Assembly: GCA_020746105.1 (NCBI GenBank)
Contig: CM036630.1
Location: 12,299,840 to 12,363,839, forward strand
DNA: 64,000 nucleotides
Source of the DNA: Trogon surrucura
Lineage: Eukaryota; Chordata; Aves; Trogoniformes; Trogonidae
Direction: 5' to 3'
Shown here: positions 1 to 10,150 of the stretch, piece by piece
Layout of the letters: every line of letters begins with the position of its first letter
How positions within the stretch are numbered: the first letter of the stretch is position 1
Position numbers and translations under genes: made by a program
The notes under the pieces: model-generated
Seen by the model: the letters and a program-made list of their open reading frames with translations, nothing else
What the model was told of the DNA's origin: nothing
Databases searched by the model: none

Positions 1-1515
1 TTAAAATAGAAGTACTGTGCCTAAAGGAAAGATCTGCTCCCATCCCTTGATTACGAAGGGGATCTCCATGACTAGGTCAGATGTTGAGATCCATAATTGA
101 ATGAGATACCTAAATTAGTGAAATGAATCCAAGTCAGTGTCCAAGCTGGTCACATAGATTGGAAACAATTTAAACTGTTAAATACTCCCAGAACACGAAA
201 TGATAATTGATCTAGTTATTCAACCCACTTGGCTCCTAGCTTTAGTATATTTGCTGGGGAAAAAAAAAAAGTCATGGTAAAATATGATTCAGTACATACT
301 CCTACAGTCTCAGCATCTGGTGGACCTCTGTGCTAACAGGGTAGGTCACGGTACACCCAAAATGTCACAGCAAATGATCTCATGAGGGAATTACACAGGT
401 CAGAGAAGAAAAGAGCCAAGAAAAGAATTTTATACCTGTCACTCCCTGTATAAAAACTTCAGACAGTCAGAGCAGACACTCTGCTACATACCCAGAAAAG
501 ACAAGAAATGAAAGGAAAAGGGGGGAAGAGAAAGCAAAGGGAGATTGTTAGTCTTCTATGAAATACAAGATGATTAAATACTGTCAGGCTTTAATCCCTG
601 CTGACAAGCAGAGCTGCATGAGAGATATGGGTTGATTAATTATAAGGAAAAAAGGCTGTGACACAGGCATATGAGGCAGAAACACCAAAAGGAGGGATTC
701 GTTATTTATTTTCAAATAAAAGGCCTTCACTAATGAAAGGAGAGCCACTCGTCTGCATCTAAAACTTTGAGCCCTACCTCCAAATCCTAATGCAGTCTCC
801 CAGCACATGCTGGCGGGGGGGGGAACCAAAAAACCACAGCTCTCATGGTTGAATTTGTTTTCATAACTGAATTGAATTCAGGCCTCGTGTAAGTCTTTCT
901 GGTCACTACACTGGATTTATTACTAGTGGCAGCAAAGGACAACCCTGGTAAGGCTGGCTCAATGCAGTGCAATGGCAAGTAGACCGATGGCAAGAGGGAC
1001 ATCCCTCAGAGAGTAAAGATCAAAGATTTCAGAGAGGTGCAGAGGTTCTGAGAAGCCAAATGCTCTGGAGAAATGCCGTTTGGTGAATATAAGTGGGGAA
1101 TAAACAAGTGTGATTGTTTTCTCTCTTCCTTCATGTGACTAGTCAGTATTCAGAGATTTTCTACGTTATTTGCTATATTAAGAGATTTTGATCACAGGAT
1201 TATATTCTTCGGTGTAGCTTCCTCCCCTCCCAAATACAAAGCACAGCACACCTTTTTTTCCTGAAAAATAGAAGAAGAAAAAATTAAACAAGAAACTTGT
1301 TGCTTTGCCTGCAATCCTAAACCATGCTCTCTGGCCACAGCCCTGCCACAAATCGTCTCCTGGGGGCTTTCTCACAGAGCTGTGCTCTGTTTGAGGCACC
1401 ACGATGTCTAAATCATGGTTCCTTTTTCACCCAGACAAGCCCTGTTGAAACTCAATTTCTCGTTCCAATATCCACAACTGATCTGGCATTCCAAAAGCAG
1501 CTTCTGTTTTTTCAG
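1..1515. other. AT-rich noncoding DNA, no gene seen
   Basis: No exon-like triplet or recognisable repeat was found. The visible structure is a purine-rich stretch at about 505-545 (runs of A, AG and GGGGGG) and a run of nine G at 815-823. Short open frames on both strands have no family features. Confidence 0.6.
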
Positions 1516-1592
1516 AAGTTGCAAAATAAATGGGGATTTCATTCTGAATTGCCTGGAAACTTGTCAGTCTAGTCTAGTACAGCACTGCTAAG
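1516..1592 (+). other. Candidate noncoding exon
   Basis: A pyrimidine-rich acceptor (CTTCTGTTTTTTCAG) at 1501-1515 is followed after 77 bases by an AAG|GTGAGC donor at 1593. All three frames carry stops; the best reads to a stop at the last codon. If it is real it is a lncRNA or untranslated exon. Acceptor and donor are both good, but a chance pair is quite possible. Confidence 0.2.
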
Positions 1593-1626
1593 GTGAGCTT
1601 TTGGATTCTGACTTCAGGAAGAAAAG

Positions 1627-1702
1627 AATCACAGAATCATAGAACAGTTCAGGCTGGAAAAGACTCTTGAGATCATCGAGTCCAACCGTTAACCCTACAC
1701 AA
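1627..1702 (-). mobile_element. CR1 LINE 3' end, 5'-truncated
   Basis: Read on the plus strand the segment opens with AATCACAGAATCATAGAAC and contains GGCTGGAAAAGACTC and GTCCAACC. This is the reverse complement of the 3' end of avian CR1 retrotransposons, which finish in short octamer-type repeats such as ATTCTATG. Only about 75 bp of the tail remain, typical of CR1 5' truncation. It is the only clear CR1 copy in the window and the main evidence for a bird genome. The flanking A/C-rich run at 1703-1752 may be unrelated low-complexity DNA. Confidence 0.88.
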
Positions 1703-4700
1703 TAACCAAAACAAAAAGGAAAAAAACACCAAGCAAAATAAAAAAACCCCCAGCTTTATTCAATGGTACGTTTCCCTGATATCCTAGCAAGGGGAATAGC
1801 TCATTTGAAATTATTCATGTTAAAGCTGCAAAGATGTAGAAGACACTGCCATAGACCAGGGTAAGGGAAACCTGACTGAGAGAGCATTGCTACTGGCCCA
1901 ACTTGGATGCTCCAGCAAACTTCCCTGAATTAAAGCTAAACCTGTCAAGCACTTCTGGCTGCCAAGAGATGCGTTGTGATCAGGCGTCTTATCAGAATGG
2001 AACGCATCCTGAAACAAGGCACTGAACAACCTCTACATTGCAGCAGGCAAAACAAATACAAGGTTTTCAAATCAATGGAGGAAGAAGCAGCTGTGCACAT
2101 TCTCACTCGATTTTCAAGCAGGGGATTGCACAGCTCCTTGCTCCATGTGAGGGTCTGCTGACCCACAGCACCCACAGCCAGCACGGCCAAACCAACCCTT
2201 GCACCTGATCTCTGCGCCGACACACTTGTGACTTCTCTTCACCGTCCAGCAAAGGAGTGGTGCTGTTGTCTGAACACGCCACACTTCTGGCCTCCTGAAA
2301 AAGAAGCCCTTTTGGCTCAGCACCACTGTCCCAGGGATTGGAACACATGCCAACACTCCCTCTCCTCCCGTGACAGTGGGAGGAGAGATCACCCCCCTAT
2401 ATTTAAATGGCTCTCTGGTAGTGCCTGTATGAGATGCCCTACTCTACTGAGGGTTTAAAATGATTTTAAAATCTTTATAATAGGTTGGTTTTGTGGGTTT
2501 TTTGGGGTTTTTTTTTGTTTTTTTAGCAAGATACTTGCTTCAACCTAATTTAGCAAGTAGAGATGACCTGGGCACCAGGAGATGAAGAGTTCAAAATAGA
2601 TTAAAAATCCAGGTTTTCCTTAACCATAATTTCAGCTTTGCTCACTAAACCACTCAAGCTTTTCAAATACAGATTCCAACACAAATAAATAAGAGAAGGA
2701 GGAAAAATAAAGAGAAAGAAGATACAAGAGAAGGAACAGAGAGACAAAAAAACAGAGACAATCCATTTCAGTCCCATAATTTCCTCCTGCAAAACTTCAG
2801 TCTGCATGCACTACTGATTCAATTACTGTATACAGCTTTACCCTTCAGCAGAACTAGAATTACAGAAAAAGCCATTTTTAAAGGTTAGTGAGAAAATTTT
2901 TCATTGACAGTGACCTGATTCAATAGGATCACATCATGTAAGGTAGGAATTGTATTTGCCTCATTCCTCCAAAACAGATATTTAAACCTGTTTTGAGCTG
3001 CAAGTGAAATATGTCTGGTGATCTTAATCTACTCCCTACACAGAGCAAAGCCAGGGAACAAACTCACTTAATTACCAGGTTCTGAGCAAAACACTGAACC
3101 TGGCATTACAAAGCTTGTTCTCCTGGACAGAGGAGACATGTCTAGCAGTAGATTAAAAAAAATCAGGAGTCACAGCTTCAGGACTGGTAAGGTTGAACAC
3201 TCCAGCGCTGGGAACTCCGAGCCGTTTCTCCCAGCACTCCTCGATTGTTATTTTGGCAAGCTGTACACACTTAAAGGCAGGTATTCTGCACTACGGGGGC
3301 CACATCCAGTGCTGGATGCCAGAGGAGATTTGACACCAAAACTGCAGCTCCTCGGTGTTCTCAGAAGTGCAATTTAAAGCACTTCCCTAAAGTTGTTCTA
3401 ACATGATCAAGAGCATACAACCAGAACAGCTATTTTGATAAGAAGTAAGGGGGTTACTGCTTAAGTATCATTTTTAATCACCTAAGCAATGGAAAGCATG
3501 TTGCCAGCACTTGTTAGACAGGGTAGAAATATAATCCATATTTCCCCCCCATCAAAACAGTATATTTCTCCAACATGTTTCATTTACCAAAGCGATAACC
3601 ACAAGCACACAGAAGTTCACCTGCAGTTTAGACTCTCGAAAACCATTTGACAAATAGTCTCTTCTAAATCCAGGAAGAGCGTGCCTACGCCTTGCTAGAG
3701 AAGAGCCCTCCGAGGGAGCAGCAAAAGCATCTATGGTAAATCAGAAACCACATGGCTTCACTGAGTTTGGAGAAGGGCTGAGCTCACAGGATGCCAAGAC
3801 GGAATTATTATAACTATTTACATAATCAGCAATGCTAAGACAAGATACAGTAAAAGCAGCAAAAGCACTACTAATTATATTATTCTAAACTTAGTGTTCT
3901 CAACTCAACATGGAGTTCTCCAGGGGAATTTTCTTGATTCTTTTTTTTTATCAGCTAAATTATAGCCTTACAAAAGACTGGGCAAATGACAACTTATTCT
4001 TTGAGAAGACTACTGCACAATTGGACTGGTGAAATATTTCCATGGAATATATTCCCATTCCCCATCCTAATTACTGATGGATTAGTTAGCGTCACTGGAA
4101 TTACAATAATTTGCCTAAGTAGCAGGCTTTTAAATAAAGATGCCAACTGCATTCAGAAGCTCCTCTCCCACATTATTTATACATACTCAGTGTCTGTTTA
4201 CTCTCCATGCATGAGTGGCTATTTCGTCCCTAAAGACCCAAGATAACATGATAACAAGGATCCTACAAGCACCTACACGCTTTCATCTTTCCTGGTTCAC
4301 GAGCATTTTCAGGATCATCACTGCGCTCATGCGTGCCTGCCAGCCGTCGCAGCGGTTCCTCGCTCTCCCCTGCACGTGCACCTGCACCTGCACCACACAT
4401 GCACGGGGTTGTTGGTTCATGCCAGCAGCGACTAATTCCCTCTCCTCCACCAGAAAAGACAAAAACCCCCTTCTTCCACCTGTTATGTACATGCTTTAAG
4501 ACCATGCGCCCTTTCATCCCAGCTCTGACCCCCCAGGCAAACCCTTCTGCGTGGAGATTGTGGTTTCAGGCTGATCTCCTGCAGGTGACTGATTCCTTCA
4601 GGATGATGCCACAAGTCATTTCACGTATTTTGGGCTATTTTCCTCCTTCTCTCTTTGTCTGTTTCAGTCCGAGCATGGCTTCCAATAGGCTATGAGCTTT

Positions 4701-5640
4701 CTTCTGTTCTACTCAACAAACACCACCACTTAGTGCTATACACAACGATGCCTTCTGGAACGGGCAGGCATCACTAACTTGCCATTGCTGTGCTGGTTTT
4801 AGCTGGCTGCTTGCTTTTCCCCCTTCAAAAAAAATGTAGTTGGAGGAGAGAAGAGGACTCATTTTCAAACTAAACCAATCTCTCCAAATCTTTGCCATCT
4901 GCAATTCCCCACTGCACCAGAGTACAAGACCTGTGCTCAGCCCATGTCTGCCAGGCTACAGAAACTGGCTGAGTACAGGTCCTGGTGACAAAGCATCTTG
5001 GGTCTCTCTGTCCACCCACTCATCTCTGCCAGCCCTGGACCAGACTGTGAGGCCAAAGTACTCCAACAACAAACCTACCCCTTCCCTAAGCTCACTCCTG
5101 AAAATGGCTTGATTTACGTTCCAATTGTCCCTCCTAAGCCACAAAAAAAAAAAAAGCTCAAGTGTAATGCTTCTGCTCAGCCCTGCATGGTTCTTTGAGT
5201 CTTAAAACTGTGTTGATGTCATGGTTGGGGCTACACAGGAGCTCACATGGCCACCAGGCCAGAATGAGGGGTATCTGCATGTGTAGCACACGGACCTGTT
5301 TGGGAGACTAAGTCAATGAGAGAGTAATAGTAAAACCACAAAGAGAAGTCAGCTGCTAAACTCCTACCAAAAGCCACAGGGAACTAGGTGATTAATGTTT
5401 TGAAAATCCTCCTTATCAAGCAGAGGCCATTCTAAAGAACAAGATAGGCTAGAAATATGACCAACTAAAGGTACAACTATATTCGGTTATTTGGGAAGAG
5501 GGTTTATACTTGTTAGAAGCTCAGAAAATTAGCTATTCTCATTATTCTTACATTACTTTTTTCTTTTTCTTGGAAAATGGGCCCAGTTTGAACAGAGGCA
5601 ATATACTGTTCCAGGAAGAACTTGCACTCAGCACATGCAA
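1703..5640. other. Noncoding DNA with low-complexity tracts
   Basis: Holds an A/C-rich run (1703-1752), a G/T-rich run that is its complement in style (2484-2525), a purine-rich tract (2690-2760), a slightly GC-richer patch (2150-2400), a CACCTG/CACGTG-like cluster at 4372-4400 and an A13 tract near 5142. Open frames here, up to 120 codons, show no conserved domain and overlap on opposite strands, as chance frames do. Confidence 0.6.
2690..2760 (+). repeat. Purine-rich (GA/AAG) tract
   Basis: About 70 bases almost wholly A and G, with AGAGAAGGAGGAAAAATAAA and related blocks. It is low-complexity DNA; no tandem unit is repeated exactly. Confidence 0.7.
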
Positions 5641-5649
5641 TATGAAAAG

Positions 5650-5795
5650 GTCATAATCGCTGTTCCCATTTTACAGGGGCACAACAGGAGGCAATGAGGG
5701 CTCAGAGGACACCTTTCCTGCAGTGAGAGAAAGGATTACAGCCTGGGAACACAGATCCTTATTCCAGCTGCAACCATTAAATAATGCTCTTACAT
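5650..5795 (-). mobile_element. MIR SINE, ancient copy
   Basis: Read on the plus strand the order of blocks matches the reverse complement of MIR. First comes TTCCCATTTTACAGG, then a degenerate GGCAACTGAGG/CTCAGAGG stretch, then GGATTACAGCCTGGG, then TTCCAGCTGCAACCATTAAA followed by ATGCTCTT. In MIR these are the CCCATTTTACAGATGAGG core, the CAGAG stretch, the GGGATT-CGAACCC box and the tRNA-derived head. The copy is very diverged, as expected for an element older than the bird-mammal split. Block order gives fair confidence. Confidence 0.7.
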
Positions 5796-5799
5796 ATGT

Positions 5800-6320
5800 A
5801 GGCAGCAAGTACAAAATATTGGCAGGAGCCCTAGCGCGGTAATGCACAAGTGTGACGGGAAACCTGAATAATCACTTATCTTGTGATATAGAAGCAACAG
5901 GGGCCCAATTCAGCACGATATTCCAACAAGTTTGGTAAACACACCAGAGACTGTGATAATAATTTTGCCTGTTTCCAGAAAAAAAAGACCTTTTGAAGTT
6001 TGTGCATGTGATGTCAGTTCATTTTTTCAAAGGGGCAACGTGACAGCTCTGCTGGAGATAATCAAGAAACCTGGGGGCAATTAGGTTTTAAGGCTGTGAC
6101 ACTGGAGAAGTATATCAACCTCCTCATTACAGGCACAAGTTTCTTGGCAAAATGCTCTATAACAAGGCACATGGGATATCATCGTTTCTTTGCAGGTTTT
6201 TTTATTTTTTTTGGTTGAAACTGTGCTAGGAATTGCTTTCAGATTTGCAGACGTCAATCACAGCTACGGCACCCTATTTCACTTGAAGCAAACATTATTA
6301 TAGTTATCATCTACACGTGG
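5800..6320. other. Noncoding; possible old repeat trace
   Basis: GGGGCCCAATTCAGCA at about 5899 resembles the openings of old dispersed amniote repeats (GGGGCCTAATTCTGCA type), but the match is too short to call. A T-rich run lies at 6197-6215. No exon signal was found. Confidence 0.4.
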
Positions 6321-6322
6321 TA

Positions 6323-6511
6323 GCGGATAGGAAGTTTTGCAGACATTGCTGCCTTAAAGAAACTGCAGAACAAGTGTGATAGGCAGTGCTACAGAGAACA
6401 CTTTGATTTCTCCAATACATCTATGCGTGAGGTAGGAAGGTTCTTTGGTGTGTCTGGTGTGGCCTCTGACTGCCTCACGTCTGGCAAGGCACTAATCTTC
6501 CCAACATCCCA
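6323..6511 (+). other. Candidate exon with strong donor only
   Basis: A frame open from just after a stop near 6319 runs through AALKKLQNKCDRQCYREHF and MREVGRFFGVSGVASDCLTS into a CAG|GTAAGG donor at 6512. It stays open past the donor to 6614. A possible acceptor TTTTGCAG ends near 6340 but lacks a pyrimidine tract. The amino-acid mix looks protein-like, but no family is recognised and the acceptor weakness argues against a real exon. Confidence 0.18.
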
Positions 6512-6896
6512 GGTAAGGGTGAGAGAAAGAGAGAAAGAAGGGGAACCCGGAGCACAGAGAATCCAGCTGAATTATTCACAGAAAACATGTTCCAGAAAGA
6601 GGTGCCCAACCTGAGCTCTGTTTTTTCCGTTTTGTTACCTCCTTGTGTTTGCACACTGCAATTTCCCAGCTGTTAACAAACATTTAGGAGCATGTCCTCT
6701 GTGGAAACTGAACACTCAGGGTCTGCTTGGACCAGCTTCCTCTCCTGATGCAAAGACTGTGGCTCAGGCCGCTGCAACATCAAGAATTAATTGGACTTCA
6801 CTATGCCACAGAAATAAGTTACTGCCTGAGCCTAAAAAAACCACTACAGCACCCAGCAAAGCACCAAACACACGGCATCCAGTCAGCATGCCTCAC

Positions 6897-7011
6897 CTGC
6901 CAGGGCAAAGAGACCTGATGGGACACGATGCCCAAACAGCCGTCCAAAACCCAAGTCCAGAGTCCCAGCCAGCCTCAGAAGTTCCCAGTTCTCTCCTCTT
7001 CTCCCTGAAGG
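6897..7011 (-). other. Candidate exon, 115 nt
   Basis: On the minus strand the acceptor (TTGGTTCTGCTGTGGGTGCC then TGCAG) is good and the donor is GGCAG|GTGAGG, close to consensus. Two of the three frames are open across all 115 bases; one reads GENWELLRLAGTLDLGFGR. The last bases before the donor, TTTGCCCTGGCAG, themselves look like an acceptor, which lowers trust. The product is unrecognised. Confidence 0.25.
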
Positions 7012-7799
7012 CTGCAGGCACCCACAGCAGAACCAAAGGCAAGCTCCAGCCAGCGCTGTTTTACATTCAATGTGCACAGGTGTAACCTGACTACTCAAGG
7101 CAAAGGGGAATCAGCTTGCTTTAGCGGCCAAAGGTGAAGTGATACTGCTTTCAGTTGCACAAGCTCCTTTTCTCAAAGCTCCCTGAGCCATAGGAGCCTG
7201 CTGCCCTTTGCTTTCCCTTCCCATGAAGGAGATTATAGATTCCCACACCACAGCCTGCAGTGCTGCAACACAGAAAGCACCAGATTTCCAGCAACGGAGA
7301 GAAGGGGAGTAAAATAAGGATCTCATGATGGGAGGCTACACGTTCTCAGTCTCTTCTCTTAGTTCTGCACTCAGACTTTGTGCCCAACAGTCTGGTTTTA
7401 TATGCAGGTCACTCAGTCATTCTCCTCACATGTACATCAGGCACCGCTGGAAAATGTGGCTATTATCCATCAAGTCCTTTGCTTTAGTCAGCTTCCAGCA
7501 GAAGAGTAATAGATGCACTTGTGTTGTCACATCATTGTCCAAAATGTCAGGGTAAAAAGCCCTGAACATTAACAACTCCCTAAGGAAATCAGTTCTTAAA
7601 AAAAATAGAATAGGAAAAATAAAATGTGAGAGGGACAGAAGGATGCAGAGCAACACTTTTTATCAGGCATGAGTTATGCAGAGAAGTGTCTTGGGTGGCT
7701 GTATGCCAGCCAAGTACCCACGCTGTGGTTTTATTTCCTCTGAGGTTTACATTGCATCTGGATAAAGCAACATGTGCACATGTTGGCTTTAATTTCCAG
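7012..7799. other. Noncoding DNA, nothing recognised
   Basis: No repeat or strong splice pair was seen. Short overlapping frames on both strands only. Confidence 0.5.
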
Positions 7800-7863
7800 G
7801 ATTCAGAATTAGGAGTCTTCTCTTTGGACATCATAAATTAAAAGAGACATATCAGTTCGAAGG
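7800..7863 (+). other. Candidate exon, 64 nt
   Basis: The acceptor GGCTTTAATTTCCAG ends at 7799 and the donor AAGG|GTGAGT begins at 7864. One frame is open (FRIRSLLFGHHKLKETYQFE). The signals are good at both ends. The peptide is unrecognised and the short length makes an open frame weak evidence. Confidence 0.22.
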
Positions 7864-7959
7864 GTGAGTGTAATCTCTTCCCAGGACACTTGCACTAAGA
7901 TCCAAGCAGCGCAGTGAGGTAATAGTATTAGGCAGCCAAAATTTTCATAGATGGTAAAG

Positions 7960-7991
7960 GAAAAGGGGGAGAAAAAACAGAGGGGGAAAAG
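7960..7991 (+). repeat. Near-perfect purine mirror repeat
   Basis: The left half GAAAAGGGGGAGA and the right half AGAGGGGGAAAAG read as mirror images around an A-rich centre with one off-centre C, all on one purine-rich strand. Homopurine mirror repeats of this kind can adopt triplex (H-DNA) form. It is visible directly; any function is speculation. Confidence 0.75.
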
Positions 7992-7999
7992 ATGAAACC

Positions 8000-9680
8000 A
8001 TAAATGACAAGAACCAGTAGGAGGAAGAGGAGGTCAGGCATACCACCTAATCAAGGTGGCACTGTGATATTTTCCTGGTGTGGTCAATCTCTATCATCTA
8101 CTTTTAAAGGATTTGCTAAAGTTAAAGGACAGCTACACAAAGCTTCAAATCTTTTAAGCTTAGTAAAACGTACACATGAACAATGATATTTCTTTGCTGA
8201 GATGCAGGAAAGAGATGCAAAGTGGAATGGGAGGAAAAGAATACCCTGCCCTGAACAATCTGAAGGAGAATTTTGGTGACCTCTATTCAGCAATTCTTTA
8301 AAAGGAAAAGAAAAAAAAAACAACAAAAAAACCCCCACCAAAACCACAACACAAAACCAAACCTTGACCTGTGACTACAAACCCTGCAGAGGAGCTTTCA
8401 CCAGTCCTGGCAGGCTTAACGATACTGGTACAAATTTTACATTGTCAGATGCAATTACACAACATCAAAACCACAAATGAGAAAGATATGGTGCAATAAA
8501 TGAGAGCACTGTACCCACTATGTTTTCACTGAGCCCCTTCTACGCAACCCCTCATTGCAGCTCAGTGAACACATCCAAGAAAGGTGCTTGTTAAAAATAG
8601 GAGATAAAACTGAGATTAGCCAAGACTGCAGGAATCTGGCTCAGAGATGAGAACCATCACCAGTTTAGCCACCGACACCAGGTACATCCCTTGGCCCTCC
8701 AAACTCAAATATGTGCAGCCTCACCCAGGAAAACTCTGACAAGGGACCTTTCAATGTATGTCCCAGCCCGGTGCTCATTCAGACAGGGGAGGCAGAGCCA
8801 CACTTTCAGAGCTACCACCTACCTCCAGGTCCTTAAGTGGGCTTGTGTATTACTGATAAGTAATTGATACACAGGAAATGAATGCGAGGCCGCCACCTTC
8901 TTGCATACAAATACGGGCAGCTGAATGCGAATCAGCAGCCCTGCCATTCCTATGGCATTTCCAGTATGGACGTGCTTAAAATATCTCAGCGTAAAGTGCT
9001 TCACTTTGTGCAAATGATGCTGGCGTTACTGCTCAACGCCTTTTCAGCGAGGAAACTGCAGAGGGCTGAGGGGGTCAGATAAAAACAAAGATAACGTGTT
9101 ATGCAGACACTACTCTGGATGAACATCTAGAGAAAGGAGAGACTTTAAGGGGCAACATAATAAGAAATCAAGATAAAGAGGAAAGGCACACAAAGGCGAG
9201 CACACAGTTCTCCACACACTCAACCTTTAGGGACAATCTTCCTATTTTTTCCCAGGAGCCTGGGCACAGCCTAGATTTGTACTTAGTGCCAACTCCGTGT
9301 CTGCATCAAATTCCTCCGCAGCCTAAGATGCAACAGTGTAAACAGGCTCATTTTCGTTATTTTATCAAATTGTGTTAACTTTCTCTCCGCAGCGTTCTCC
9401 AAGGCTGGCAACACCGCGACGTGCAGGAAATGTAAATCGCTCCCCTTTTGATATGATAACCGTAGCAGTGAATTGCATCCCAGAAATCAGCCCAGGATTA
9501 TAGCCGAGAACTCGCTGAAAGGCACTTAGCTGTGGCGTTGGGCCAGGCGAGGAAACTTCAGCTGGCAGGTCAGTGCAAAGCGGGCTCAGGTCTTGGGAAC
9601 GGAGAACAATATGTAGCATCCAGCTATCTGCAGCCATACAGATCTCTAAGCCAACAGCCTCAGGGTCAATATATAATTAA
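8000..9680. other. Noncoding DNA with A/C-rich run
   Basis: A 60-base A-then-AC-rich run lies at 8300-8366. A/C-rich runs like this recur on either strand in the window (32480-32540, 41683-41730, 42487-42515, 48076-48115) and look like low-complexity DNA. No gene signal was seen. Confidence 0.55.
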
Positions 9681-9689
9681 AGGATGCCA

Positions 9690-9990
9690 ACAGGTGTTAA
9701 AAACAAGTGTGTATTTATGTATGCAAATACACAGGAGAGCTATATTAAATATGAATAAGCACCTAGGAAAGCAACAGCCAGCAGGCTGCAAGATAAAAAT
9801 CTATTTGCCAAATACAGATCTATATATAAACAACGGCAGACAAAAACAAGGCATTTCCTGCACGGAACTATTCATGGTAGAGAACATTATTATAATCATT
9901 TTAATCATGCATCGTTTATTTAAATAATTTTTTAGTTTCAAAGATTCAGTGGATGTTGGGATGCAAATAAAGATAACCAGAAAGGGAAAG
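9690..9990. promoter_or_regulatory. Possible conserved noncoding element
   Basis: AT-rich but not simple-repeat DNA, dense in homeodomain- and POU-like words: TATGCAAATAC, ATGAATAAGCAC, TTTAATCATGCATCG, GTTTATTTAAATAA and a second ATGCAAAT near 9961. Bird developmental enhancers often read this way. The call is from texture only, since no alignment could be made. Confidence 0.3.
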
Positions 9991-10034
9991 TAATTGTTTT
10001 AGCAATGTCTTATTTTCACATATAAATGCCACTT

Positions 10035-10150
10035 CTAGCAGCTACTGGTGTTAACCCTGGGCCAGAGCTCCACTGAACTCAGCACTGCACAAACACAAAA
10101 ATAAAAAGCTGTCTGAACCCTAAGGAATTTGCAGCTCTAACAGAAAAGAA
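10035..10150 (-). mobile_element. Ancient L3/CR1-like repeat tail
   Basis: Plus-strand blocks AGCAGCTACTGGTG, CTGGGCCAGAGCTCC, CACTGCACAAACACAAAAA, AAAGCTGTCTGAACCCTAAG and TTTGCAGCTCTAA follow the order of a common amniote repeat. Its form is roughly GCTAGGCGCTGTACAAACAC, then AAAAAGACAGTCCCTGCCCC, then AAGGAGCTTACAATCTAA. I take it for the reverse complement of an old L3/CR1-type LINE tail. The family name is from memory and uncertain; the block order is clear. Confidence 0.5.
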
